From positions 1-26,341 of the forward strand of contig JAXIHJ010000073.1 in assembly GCA_034189755.1 (NCBI GenBank): a DNA stretch of 26,341 nt, given 5' to 3'. A program made the position numbers and the translations under genes. Below the pieces are notes generated by a model. That model did not search any database. It had not been told where the DNA came from and saw only the letters and a list, made by a program, of their open reading frames with translations. Each line of letters starts with the position of its first letter. Positions within the stretch are counted from its first letter, which is position 1. This document shows positions 1 to 7,568 of the stretch, one piece after another. This DNA comes from JAXIHJ01 sp034189755 (GTDB taxonomy: Bacteria; Planctomycetota; Phycisphaerae; SM23-33).

Positions 1-1807
1 CTTCGAGGTACAGGTCTACGGGGACCTCGTCGGCCAGCCCGCGGGCCAGGGCAACGGCAAACCAGCTTGAGCCGGACTCAAACCACACGTCGAATATGTC
101 CACACCGGCGACAAGCTCGGTCGGCTGAAATTTTTCCGGCCCGGTTACGTCCGGGTCGTCGGCCGGGGCGTAGTCGCCCAGCAGTTCCGCCGGGCTGCGA
201 TCAAACCACGCGTCGGAGCCTTCGGCGGCTATGGCCCTGGCGACCGCGCGGACCGAAGCCGGCGTCATGAGAAACTCGCCGGCTTTATTGTAGAAAGCCG
301 GTATCGGCAGCCCCCAGACCCGCTGGCGCGAGATGCACCAGTCGGGGCGGCTTTCGAGCATGCCGGCGATGCGGTTGCGGCCCCACGGTGGGATGAAATT
401 GACGCCGCCGTCATCAACGTCGCGCCGGCAGGCGTCCATGGCCAAGTCGCGCAGCGACTGCTGCGTACCGGCGAGCGGTTTGTCCACGGCGATAAACCAC
501 TGCTCCGTCGCGCGGAAGATGACCGGCGTCTTCGACCGCCAGTCGTGCGGATAGCTGTGCGTGATGGTCTCCCGGTGCACAAGCAGCCCGGCTTCACGAA
601 GGTGCTCGACGATTAAGCCGTTGGCATCCCAGACGATTTTGCCCTCTAGCCAGTCGGGTGCGGTTTCGTCGAACGTGCCGTCGGCCCGGACGGGACAATA
701 AATTTCCAGCCCGCATTTTAAGGCCGTGCCGTAGTCCTCCAGTCCGTGGCCGGGCGCGGTGTGAACCAATCCCGTTCCATCCTCGTGCGTAACATAATGC
801 GCCGGGACCACGGGGCAGGTTTTGCCTGCGACCAAAGGGTGCCTGTATCGCAGATCCTCGGCCATTACCGAGCCGGTGGTCAACTGCGAGCCTTTGATGT
901 TGTCCACCAGAACATCGCGATCCTTGATGCCTGCGGCGTCAAGGACACGGTCGACCAACTGCCTGTCGATAACGGCGATTACCTGACTGTCACAATGCCG
1001 GAACTTGACGGCGGCATAATCAAAATCGTCGTGGACGGCCACGGCCTCATTGGCCGGCAGCGTCCACGGCGTGGTCGTCCAGACCATCAGATATATCGGC
1101 GCCGGGTCGGTCAGTCCGAAAACCCGCCTGAAAGGCTCGGCGTTCTCGACCGGCAGCAGGACGTAGATGCTCGGATCTTCGCGGTCGTAATATTCCAGCT
1201 CGGCGTCGGCCAGTGCGGTGCGGTTGGCGATGGACCAGTGCACGGGCTTGAGCTGTTTGTAGACCACGCCGCGCTCGAGCAGGCGGGCGAACACCTCCAG
1301 CACCGCCGCCTCGTAGGCCGGGTCCATGGTGATGTAGGGCTTGTCGAACTGCCCCATAACGCCCAGCCGCCTGAACTGCTCGGATTGCAGGGCCACGAAC
1401 CTCTCGGCGTAAGACCGGCAGCGGCGACGGACCTCCATCGGCTCCATCGTCGCGGCTGCGGTGCCAAGCTCATCGAGCACCTTCTGCTCTATCGGCAGGC
1501 CGTGGCAGTCCCAGCCGGGCACGTAGGGTGAATCGCAGCCTGACATCGTCTTGACGCGAACAACCATGTCTTTCAGCACCTTGTTCAGGGCCGTGCCCAT
1601 GTGTATGTCGCCATTGGCGTATGGCGGACCGTCGTGCAGGATAAATCGAGGCCCCCCGTCGCGGGCGGCGCGGACCTGGCTGTAGAGATTCTGGCGAGTC
1701 CACTTGGTCTGGATGACAGGCTCTTTTTCCCGCAGCCGGGCACGCATGTCGAATGAGGTCTTCGGCAGGTTCAGCGTGTCTTTATACTGGATATTCTTAT
1801 CCGCCAT
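1..1807 (-). CDS. ileS: Isoleucine--tRNA ligase (IleRS), 3' end beyond the window
   Basis: Class I aminoacyl-tRNA synthetase that charges tRNA-Ile with isoleucine in the cytoplasm. About 602 residues are visible. The HIGH-type ATP motif reads HMGT at residues 69-72, inside PPYANGDIHMGTALNK. The editing (CP1) domain carries the threonine-rich signature WTTTPWTLPAN near residue 240. WGLPIPAF lies near residue 495, followed by the GSDAWF and VWFESGSS stretches that normally precede the KMSKS loop. The KMSKS loop and the C-terminal tRNA-binding region lie outside the window. The ATG at 1805-1807 is chosen because a GGAG ribosome binding site (1817-1820) sits 9 nt upstream and the N-terminus MADKNIQYKDTLNLPKT is typical of the family. 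The gene has its own promoter and a long structured leader (separate entries). IleRS identity is near certain; only the missing end is unknown. Confidence 0.97.
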   Translation of the reverse strand, partial: MADKNIQYKDTLNLPKTSFDMRARLREKEPVIQTKWTRQNLYSQVRAARDGGPRFILHDGPPYANGDIHMGTALNKVLKDMVVRVKTMSGCDSPYVPGWDCHGLPIEQKVLDELGTAAATMEPMEVRRRCRSYAERFVALQSEQFRRLGVMGQFDKPYITMDPAYEAAVLEVFARLLERGVVYKQLKPVHWSIANRTALADAELEYYDREDPSIYVLLPVENAEPFRRVFGLTDPAPIYLMVWTTTPWTLPANEAVAVHDDFDYAAVKFRHCDSQVIAVIDRQLVDRVLDAAGIKDRDVLVDNIKGSQLTTGSVMAEDLRYRHPLVAGKTCPVVPAHYVTHEDGTGLVHTAPGHGLEDYGTALKCGLEIYCPVRADGTFDETAPDWLEGKIVWDANGLIVEHLREAGLLVHRETITHSYPHDWRSKTPVIFRATEQWFIAVDKPLAGTQQSLRDLAMDACRRDVDDGGVNFIPPWGRNRIAGMLESRPDWCISRQRVWGLPIPAFYNKAGEFLMTPASVRAVARAIAAEGSDAWFDRSPAELLGDYAPADDPDVTGPEKFQPTELVAGVDIFDVWFESGSSWFAVALARGLADEVPVDLYLE

Positions 1808-2052
1808 GAGAAGCGTCTCCAAATCATCATATCAAAAAAGCCCTGGAGCTAATATTGGCCTCAGGGCTTTCAAACGCACGAGAAGATTTGCCGTTACCCT
1901 AAGGCATTCCGTTCGATGCCTATGACAACGGCAATCATGCAGGCGCGGACGCAGCCGGCGGCCTCTGATACACGGGCCCGCGAGCCAGCCAGGTTGTCAC
2001 CCTGAAACGTCCGCATGAATCACCTTTCGGCATGTATGCCTGATTACAGCTT
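1808..2052 (-). promoter_or_regulatory. Structured ileS leader RNA, candidate attenuator
   Basis: Untranslated leader between the predicted ileS transcription start (about 2052) and the ATG. Read on the minus strand it contains: a long-range 7-bp helix GCGGACG/CGTCCGC (2008-2014 with 1945-1951); a two-tier hairpin made of TTGCCGTT/AACGGCAA (1927-1934 with 1888-1895) enclosing AGGCAT/ATGCCT (1916-1921 with 1902-1907); and an intrinsic terminator (1833-1870). The segment CCTTAGGG (1897-1904) lies partly in the inner hairpin and can instead pair with CCCTGAGG (1859-1866) of the terminator's 5' arm. That gives mutually exclusive terminator and antiterminator folds. The pairings are visible; switching is inferred. 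It is not a recognisable T-box, because no AGGGTGGNACCGCG element is present. Alternatively the hairpins could be the 3' end of the upstream transporter mRNA. Confidence 0.6.
1833..1870 (-). terminator. Intrinsic terminator in the ileS leader
   Basis: On the minus strand, AAAGCCCTG (1870-1862) pairs perfectly with CAGGGCTTT (1845-1837) around a 16-nt loop and runs directly into six T residues. Only the minus strand has the T-run, so termination is toward ileS. The T-run ends about 28 nt before the ileS ATG, immediately upstream of its ribosome binding site, which is the geometry of a transcription attenuator. Confidence 0.8.
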
Positions 2053-2059
2053 GCTTAGG

Positions 2060-2087
2060 ATTATATCGGCCCGGCCAAAGGCGTCAA
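2060..2087 (-). promoter_or_regulatory. Promoter for ileS
   Basis: On the minus strand, TTGACG (2087-2082) and a perfect TATAAT (2065-2060) are separated by 16 bp. The -35 box overlaps the stop codon of the MATE gene (2084-2086). Predicted transcription starts near 2052, giving a 245-nt leader before ileS. This is the closest match to a sigma-70 consensus in the window. Confidence 0.75.
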
Positions 2088-3517
2088 TGAACTTTGTCCG
2101 CACCCGGTTGCCCGGGGCTCCGCCTAAACAGGTTGATCTTGTGCCACAGCCTGGATTCAAACCGCCAGGCGAACGCTATTCCCAGCATCACCACATATAA
2201 ACTGGCAACGGCCCAGGGCCCCACGCTGGACAGGCCCGGCAGCAGCACAGTCGCCAGCGTGCCCCCAACAATGATAATCGTCCAACTGAGCACCGTGGCG
2301 ACGATCATCGGCCAGAACGTATCGCCCGCGCCGCGCAGGGCGCCGTTGTAAACAATGCCGACGGCGTCGAACAACTGAAACACGGCCGCGAGCAACATGA
2401 ATCGGCTGCCGATGTGCAGTATCTCACTGGCCAGCGCTTGAGCCTGGGCAGGCGAGAGGTTCTCAGAAGGCATGACTTTGATATATAGGCTGACCATAGG
2501 ATAGCGAAATATCCAGAACACCAGGCCACAGAGACCCATGTAGACCATGCCCGCCGCCAGCGCGGCGTGGGCGCGTCTCCGGGCCAGGTCACGTCGGCCG
2601 GCGCCGATGTAACGACCCACCAGCGCCGTCGTAGCTATGCCGATGCCGACAACAGGCATGAATGAAATCGAGACGTATCGCATAACCACCACACCAGCGG
2701 CGCGGTGCGCGATGCCGAATTTGCCAACCAAAACCGTCATGAAAATCGTCCACGGCAGTATGTCGTTGACAAACTGGACACCGGCGGGATAACCGATTTT
2801 CAGGATTTCTTTGCACTGTCGCCTGCTTGCGGTCGCCACGAACCACGTCCCGTAGCGGCGATGCATCGCCGGTGCGAGAAACACCACCAGCAAAACGGCG
2901 AATTGCAGCACCCAGCAACTGAGCGTAGCTATGGCTGCGCCCTCCAGGCCCAGTGCGGGACAGCCCCACTTACCAAAGATCAGCGCGTAGTTCGCCACGA
3001 CGTTGCAACCATTGCAAAGCAGTGAAATCACCAGCACAATGCCGGGCCGGTGAATGCCGTAGAAAAATTGCTCCAGCACTTTTGTCGGCGAGGTTACAAG
3101 CACGCTGAGAATCATGTAGCGGAAGTACATCGATTCCAGCACCACCTCCTCGTGGCCGAGCAGGCCGAACAAAGACCTGGAAAACAACGCCAGCGGCAGT
3201 ACAAGTATTGCAAAGGCAACCGCCAGCAAGAGACCCGCCCAGGCATATTGCCCGCAGCGTCTGTACCGCCCTGCTCCCAGGTTCTGGCTTACATAGGTGT
3301 TAACCACGGTCAGCGTGCCGATGATAAAGCTTTCCGGCACGAAGGCAGACATGCCTCCGACAAACTGTGCGCTGAACGGACCGGGACCCAGCCGAGATAC
3401 CATGAACCCGTCTATGAAGCGCATCAGGGTAACGTTAAGCATGCTCAGGCCGGCCGGCCAGCTCAGTTTCAGCACCTCGCCCAGGCCGCGCATCGGTTTG
3501 TCGTCGTAAAGCTCCAT
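2084..3517 (-). CDS. MATE family multidrug/toxin efflux transporter
   Basis: Inner-membrane antiporter of the MATE (NorM-like) family, which exports organic cations or metabolites using a sodium or proton gradient. The 477-residue product has about twelve hydrophobic segments arranged as two MatE halves, at the family's usual length. The second half carries the characteristic GALRGAGDT near residue 390, and the first half has the matching stretch FFYGIHRPG near residue 150. The ATG at 3515-3517 has a GGAG only 2 nt upstream, so the start is less secure than others; an in-frame ATG eight codons further in is an alternative. The gene is followed within its own stop codon by the ileS promoter, so the two genes are probably separate transcription units. 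The substrate cannot be predicted from sequence. Confidence 0.93.
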   Translation of the reverse strand: MELYDDKPMRGLGEVLKLSWPAGLSMLNVTLMRFIDGFMVSRLGPGPFSAQFVGGMSAFVPESFIIGTLTVVNTYVSQNLGAGRYRRCGQYAWAGLLLAVAFAILVLPLALFSRSLFGLLGHEEVVLESMYFRYMILSVLVTSPTKVLEQFFYGIHRPGIVLVISLLCNGCNVVANYALIFGKWGCPALGLEGAAIATLSCWVLQFAVLLVVFLAPAMHRRYGTWFVATASRRQCKEILKIGYPAGVQFVNDILPWTIFMTVLVGKFGIAHRAAGVVVMRYVSISFMPVVGIGIATTALVGRYIGAGRRDLARRRAHAALAAGMVYMGLCGLVFWIFRYPMVSLYIKVMPSENLSPAQAQALASEILHIGSRFMLLAAVFQLFDAVGIVYNGALRGAGDTFWPMIVATVLSWTIIIVGGTLATVLLPGLSSVGPWAVASLYVVMLGIAFAWRFESRLWHKINLFRRSPGQPGADKVH

Positions 3518-3576
3518 TGCTCCGCGACGAAACAGCCTAGCGTCTCAACGCTTCGGTTACCAGAATTTCGCCGTGC

Positions 3577-3605
3577 TTGACCGGAACGACAACTCACAAT
3601 ACGAT
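3577..3605 (+). promoter_or_regulatory. Promoter for the metallo-hydrolase gene
   Basis: TTGACC (3577-3582), a 17-bp spacer and TACGAT (3600-3605). The predicted start near 3612 gives a leader of about 23 nt before the ATG at 3635. It lies in the 117-bp divergent gap between this gene and the MATE gene; no convincing promoter for the MATE gene was found in that gap. Confidence 0.65.
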
Positions 3606-3634
3606 GCGTTTGTGAACACCAAGAGCATACCAAC

Positions 3635-4498
3635 ATGAAGATAAGGCCTTACCAATTATCCGAGGTGAATCTGGGCGACTTCACGCTGGCCGGCTACAGC
3701 ATAGCGGGCGAGGAATCGCTCGTCATTGCGCCGGAGCTGGACTGCACTTTCGACATCGGCAAATGCCCGCGCGAGGCGCTGACTGTCAATCACGTGCTGC
3801 TGAGTCACGGGCACATGGACCACGTAGCCGGGCTGCCATACTACTTCGCCCAGCGTGATTTCCAGGGCATCTCCGACGGCGTGGCGCTGGTGCCGGCGGG
3901 CCTGGCAGGGCCGCTTGAGGAGCTGATGAAGGCATGGGGCCGCGTTGAAGGCCACGTCCCGCCGCACAAGTTCGTCGGCATGATGCCGGACCAGGACTAC
4001 CAGATTCGCCGCGGCCTGGTCGCGCGGACCTTCGCCACGCGCCACGTGCCGGGCTCGCTGGGTTTCGCCGTTATCGACGTGCGGAATAAGCTCAAGGACG
4101 AATTCACCGGCCTGACCAGCCAGCAACTGGTCGAACTGAAGAAAAAAAACGTTGAGATTACCTACCGCCTGGAGTTTCCGCTGGTGGCCTCTCTGCTCGA
4201 CACCGGCCCGGCCAATTACGCCGACATGCCCGCCGTCGCCAACGCCAAAGCCCTGCTGATCGAGTGCACGTTCTTCGACAACGACCACCTCAGCCGCGCC
4301 AGGGCGGGCAAGCACCTGCATGTCAGCGACCTGCCTAAAGTGCTGGAAGGCATGAGCAACGAGCGCATCATCATCGTGCACGTAACGCGGCGAACCAACA
4401 TGACCGCGGCCAGGAAAATCCTCCGCAAAACGCTCAACAAGGACATCCTCGACCGCGTGAGCTTCCTTATGAGCCGGAAGTACATCGAGCAAGAGTAA
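3635..4498 (+). CDS. RNase Z-like metallo-beta-lactamase fold hydrolase
   Basis: 287-residue metallo-beta-lactamase fold protein. The metal-binding set is complete: H58, H60, D62 and H63 in SHGHMDH, H137 in TRHVPG, D189 in LLDTG, and H249 in IIVHVTRR. This spacing, with the absence of an extra hydrolase domain and the segment AGKHLHVSDL (residues 224-233), resembles the RNase Z/ElaC group that matures tRNA 3' ends. It is divergent from canonical RNase Z, for instance in the C-terminal histidine context, so the substrate might be another phosphodiester or ester. The start ATG lies about 23 nt after a good promoter, with only a weak AAGAG ribosome binding site. It is followed by the epimerase gene 58 bp downstream on the same strand, probably in the same transcript. 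Confidence 0.8.
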   Translation: MKIRPYQLSEVNLGDFTLAGYSIAGEESLVIAPELDCTFDIGKCPREALTVNHVLLSHGHMDHVAGLPYYFAQRDFQGISDGVALVPAGLAGPLEELMKAWGRVEGHVPPHKFVGMMPDQDYQIRRGLVARTFATRHVPGSLGFAVIDVRNKLKDEFTGLTSQQLVELKKKNVEITYRLEFPLVASLLDTGPANYADMPAVANAKALLIECTFFDNDHLSRARAGKHLHVSDLPKVLEGMSNERIIIVHVTRRTNMTAARKILRKTLNKDILDRVSFLMSRKYIEQE

Positions 4499-4556
4499 AA
4501 CGGCCTGACAGCAAACCCGGTACAACACTCGGAACGCAATATCAGGAGACAATGCC

Positions 4557-5423
4557 ATGAGCAACCCGCTGAAGTATGCCGTCCACGCTTACAGTTGGAC
4601 CTCACAGTGGAGTAATGACTGCCTGCGGCTGGTTCAACACGTAAAGGACCTCGGCCTCGACTTGATAGAGATCCCGCTGATGGACATTGATCTAGTTGAC
4701 CCTGCCGCGATCAAGGCCGAGCTGGAGAAGGTGGGCCTGGGCGTCTGCACGTCCACTGCGTTGTCGGCTTCTGTGGATATCACCTCAGACGACGCCGATG
4801 TCCGTCGCGCCGGACTGGCGTACCTGAAAGAATGCGTCCGAAAAACGGCCGCGATGGGGGCCGACTGCTTTTCCGGTGTAATCTACTCGGCGATTAGCCG
4901 AAAGCTGGACGGCAGGCCCGAGGCGAAGCACTGGAAATACGCCGCGGAAAACCTGAAAGAAGCGGCAAGGCTGGCAGGCGATCTGGGTCTGAAGGTCGGC
5001 ATCGAGCCGGTCAACAGATACGAGACCTTCCTGATAAATACGGCCGAGCAGGCATTGGAGCTTCGCCAGCGCATAGACGAACCCAACGTCTACGTGCACC
5101 TCGACGCATACCACATGAATATTGAAGAAACCGGCTTCTATGAGCCTACGAAGCTGGCCGCCCACTGTCTGTGCCACTATCACCTCAGTGAGAGCCACCG
5201 CGGTGTACCGGGTGAGGGGCTGGTCGACTGGGAAGGAATCTACCGCGCCCTGGCAGAATCGAATTACCGGGGCATCGTCGGGCTGGAGTCTTTCGTGGAG
5301 CCGTCGGAGTCCATGAGGGGCGCCACATGCATCTGGCGTGATCTGGCGCCATCCAGCGACGTGCTCATATCGCAAGGCCTCAAGTTCCTGAAACGCCTGG
5401 AAGAAAAATACTACAGCGTCTGA
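4557..5423 (+). CDS. D-tagatose/D-psicose 3-epimerase-like sugar epimerase
   Basis: 288-residue TIM-barrel protein of the xylose isomerase-like superfamily. The four metal ligands expected for ketose 3-epimerases are all present: E150 (GIEPVNRYETF), D183 (HLDAYHMNIEE), H209 (HYHLSESHRG) and E244 (GLESF). Their spacing is the same as in the Pseudomonas cichorii D-tagatose 3-epimerase (E152, D185, H211, E246). R215 and H186 of the substrate site are also present. The enzyme probably interconverts free ketohexoses or ketopentoses at C3 in the cytoplasm; the exact sugar is not predictable. An AGGAG ribosome binding site sits 10 nt before the ATG. There are no sugar transport genes next to it, but a sugar isomerase/kinase/aldolase cassette lies 12 kb downstream in the same window. 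Confidence 0.87.
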   Translation: MSNPLKYAVHAYSWTSQWSNDCLRLVQHVKDLGLDLIEIPLMDIDLVDPAAIKAELEKVGLGVCTSTALSASVDITSDDADVRRAGLAYLKECVRKTAAMGADCFSGVIYSAISRKLDGRPEAKHWKYAAENLKEAARLAGDLGLKVGIEPVNRYETFLINTAEQALELRQRIDEPNVYVHLDAYHMNIEETGFYEPTKLAAHCLCHYHLSESHRGVPGEGLVDWEGIYRALAESNYRGIVGLESFVEPSESMRGATCIWRDLAPSSDVLISQGLKFLKRLEEKYYSV

Positions 5424-5484
5424 TTCCTACTCATCCGCCCATCGAGACCGGCCCGGCTTGCTGGTCGTCGGTGCGTGCTTCGTG

Positions 5485-5490
5485 TATAAT
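5485..5490 (+). promoter_or_regulatory. -10 box for purN, leaderless start predicted
   Basis: A perfect TATAAT ends 9 nt before the purN ATG, so the transcript is expected to begin about 2-3 nt before the start codon. There is no ribosome binding site between it and the ATG. The -35 match is poor: TTGCTG at 5458-5463 would need a 21-bp spacer. Confidence 0.5.
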
Positions 5491-5499
5491 GTCGCCGTC

Positions 5500-6147
5500 A
5501 TGAATGAGACGCGCGAGAAGAAGCTCAGGCTGGGTGTGTTGATTTCCGGCGGTGGGCGGACGCTGTTGAATCTCCACGAGCTGATCCAGCGCGGCGAGCT
5601 GCCGTGCGAGGTGGCCGTGGTGGTCGCGTCGCGCGACTGCAAAGGCATCGAGCGTGCCCGCTCAGCCGGGCTGGAAGTATTCAGCGTGCCGTATAAATCG
5701 TTCAGGCGAAAAGACGGCCCGGCGGATATTGCAGGCTATTCGGCTGCCATCGCCGAGCGCCTGGACGCGGCGGAGACGGGACTTGTTTTGCAAGCCGGCT
5801 TTCTGTCGCTGTGGCGGGTTCCGCCGCAATACGAAGGCAAGGTCATGAACATTCACCCTGCACTGCTGCCAAGCTTCGGCGGCAGCGGCATGTACGGCCA
5901 TCACGTTCATGAGGCGGTGCTGGCGGCCGGCTGCAAAGTTTCCGGCTGCACGGTGCACTTCGTAACGAACGAATACGATCGCGGCCCCATCATCGTCCAG
6001 CGGGCCGTACCGGTCGAAGAAGGCGACGACGCCGACACGCTGGCGGCGCGCGTCTTCAAGCAGGAGTGCATCGCCTATCCGGAGGCAATTCGTCTCTTTG
6101 CCGCCGGCAGGCTGCACATCGGGGACAGCGTGGTGCGAATTACTTGA
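5500..6147 (+). CDS. purN: Phosphoribosylglycinamide formyltransferase 1 (GART)
   Basis: Third step of de novo purine synthesis: transfers the formyl group of 10-formyl-THF to GAR. The 215-residue protein has the family's catalytic set: N117 and H119 in MNIHPALLPSFGG, and D160 in HFVTNEYDRGPII, equivalent to N106, H108 and D144 of the E. coli enzyme. The N-terminal phosphate loop reads SGGGRTLLNL rather than the more common SGxGSNL, a mild variant. The ATG at 5500 is preferred over an in-frame TTG at 5458: the protein then starts five residues before the first beta strand, and TATAAT lies within the longer reading. No ribosome binding site is visible, so translation may start on a leaderless mRNA. 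No other purine genes are adjacent. Confidence 0.95.
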   Translation: MNETREKKLRLGVLISGGGRTLLNLHELIQRGELPCEVAVVVASRDCKGIERARSAGLEVFSVPYKSFRRKDGPADIAGYSAAIAERLDAAETGLVLQAGFLSLWRVPPQYEGKVMNIHPALLPSFGGSGMYGHHVHEAVLAAGCKVSGCTVHFVTNEYDRGPIIVQRAVPVEEGDDADTLAARVFKQECIAYPEAIRLFAAGRLHIGDSVVRIT

Positions 6148-6158
6148 AACGCTGCAAA

Positions 6159-6186
6159 AAGCCCATCCATAGCTATGGGTGGGCTT
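6159..6186. terminator. Strong hairpin after purN, terminator-like
   Basis: AAGCCCATCCAT and ATGGGTGGGCTT form a 12-bp stem (one G-T pair) around AGCT. It begins 12 nt after the purN stop. The run of five A residues preceding it means the U-tract would be on the minus strand, although no minus-strand gene is nearby; on the plus strand only two T residues follow. It separates purN from the next gene and may act as a partial terminator or an mRNA 3'-end stabiliser. Confidence 0.5.
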
Positions 6187-6233
6187 GCCGGACGCACGTA
6201 TAGTTGGTAACCCTTTATTAAGGAGACAACCAC

Positions 6234-7562
6234 TTGGCGAAAACGAATTCAAAACCTTCAAATTACCCGTTACAGGACGTGCAGGAGCCGAACCTGTTTC
6301 GTGAGATGTTTCCATACACTGAGCTGCCGCGGGTCCTCTTTGAGGACGCTGCTCCACCGGTGGCGCCGGCGAAGGACATCTGGATCACCGACACGACTTT
6401 CCGCGACGGCCAGCAGGCCCGCCCGCCATACACCGCTCAGCAGGTCGCAGACCTCTACAAGCTCATGAGCAAGCTGGACGGCGGGGCCGGCCTGATCCGC
6501 CAGAGCGAATTCTTCCTGTACTCGGAGAAGGACCGCGAGGCCGTCGAAAAATGCCGCCAGGTCGGCGCGAAGTTTCCGGAAGTTACCGGCTGGATACGAG
6601 CGGTCAAGAACGACTTCAAACTCGTCAAGCAGATGAAGCTGCCGGAGACCGGCATCCTGACAAGTTGCAGCGACTATCACATCTTCCTGAAGCTCAAGAA
6701 GACCCGCCGACAGGCCATGCAGCAGTACCTGGACATCGTCCAGGCGGCTTTGAACGAGGGTATCCGCCCGCGATGCCACTTCGAGGACATCACGCGTGCG
6801 GATTTCTACGGCTTCGTGGTGCCCTTCGCCATCGAGTTGATGAAGCTAATGGCCGAAAGCGGCATTGAGATCAAGATCCGGCTGTGCGACACGCTGGGCT
6901 ATGGCATACCGTGCCCGCACGCCAAACTGCCGCGGTCCGTGCCGAAGTTGGTTCACGGCCTGATTCACGATGCCGGCGTGCCCGGTGAACTGCTGGAGTG
7001 GCACGGCCACAATGACTTTCACAAGGTGTTGATATGCGCTTCGACGGCATGGCAGTTCGGGTGTGCGGCGGCCAACACGTCGCTGCTGGGCATCGGAGAG
7101 CGGACGGGCAACCCGCCGCTTGAAGGAATGGTCGTCGAGGTCGCTCAGCTCCGCGGACAAAATCCCAGCGTCAACTACTGTGTCATTACGGAGATCGCCG
7201 AGTATTTCCGCGATGAAATCGGCTATGAGGTTCCGGCCAACTATCCGCTGGCCGGGCGGGACTTCAACACTACCCGTGCGGGCATTCACGCCGACGGGCT
7301 GCTCAAGAGCGAAGAGATATACAGCGCATTCGACACGCAGAAAATTTTATGCCGCCCGCCCAACGTGGCGATTACGGACAAGTCCGGGGCATCCGGCATC
7401 AAGCATTGGATCGAGTCGTATTGCGGCCTGGACGTAGCCAAGGACGATTCCCGCCTGCTTGCCGTCCGCGACCACGTGGACGCTGAGTACGAGGCCGGAC
7501 GAACCACCGCCATCAGTAATGAAGAGATGCACACATGGTACAAAGAGGTGTTCGGTGAGTAA
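6234..7562 (+). CDS. HMGL-family acyltransferase, possible Re-citrate synthase
   Basis: 442-residue member of the 2-isopropylmalate/homocitrate synthase superfamily, which condenses acetyl-CoA with a 2-oxo acid in a TIM barrel. It has DTTFRDGQQ (53-61, catalytic Arg and metal Asp), HFEDITRAD (182-190), LCDTLGYG (218-224), the metal-binding HGHND (257-261), GIGERTGN (286-293) and AGIHADGLLK (349-358). It lacks the C-terminal leucine-regulatory domain of LeuA. Its N-terminus (EPNLFREMFPYTELPRV) and central sequence resemble what I recall of the anaerobic Re-citrate synthase group (oxaloacetate as acceptor), so the product could be citrate. Isopropylmalate or homocitrate synthase remain alternatives. 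The start is TTG at 6234: a strong TAAGGAG (6219-6225) lies 8 nt upstream and no suitable ATG is near. The next gene begins 6 bp after the stop. Confidence 0.8.
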   Translation: MAKTNSKPSNYPLQDVQEPNLFREMFPYTELPRVLFEDAAPPVAPAKDIWITDTTFRDGQQARPPYTAQQVADLYKLMSKLDGGAGLIRQSEFFLYSEKDREAVEKCRQVGAKFPEVTGWIRAVKNDFKLVKQMKLPETGILTSCSDYHIFLKLKKTRRQAMQQYLDIVQAALNEGIRPRCHFEDITRADFYGFVVPFAIELMKLMAESGIEIKIRLCDTLGYGIPCPHAKLPRSVPKLVHGLIHDAGVPGELLEWHGHNDFHKVLICASTAWQFGCAAANTSLLGIGERTGNPPLEGMVVEVAQLRGQNPSVNYCVITEIAEYFRDEIGYEVPANYPLAGRDFNTTRAGIHADGLLKSEEIYSAFDTQKILCRPPNVAITDKSGASGIKHWIESYCGLDVAKDDSRLLAVRDHVDAEYEAGRTTAISNEEMHTWYKEVFGE

Positions 7563-7568
7563 TCTATA

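Noticed and set aside
746..1531. 261-codon plus-strand reading frame
   Set aside because: It lies antisense to ileS, whose frame shows unmistakable synthetase motifs; the reading has no recognisable domain.
1902..1921. tRNA T-arm-like hairpin containing GTTCG
   Set aside because: The loop is 8 nt, the stem is 6 bp and no acceptor, D or anticodon arm surrounds it.
1888..1934. T-box riboswitch upstream of ileS
   Set aside because: The hairpin and terminator geometry is similar, but the conserved AGGGTGGNACCGCG element with its UGGN bulge is not present, and no specifier-loop stem I could be recognised.
3656..4564. 302-codon minus-strand reading frame
   Set aside because: Antisense shadow of the metallo-hydrolase gene, which has a complete metal-binding set and a promoter.
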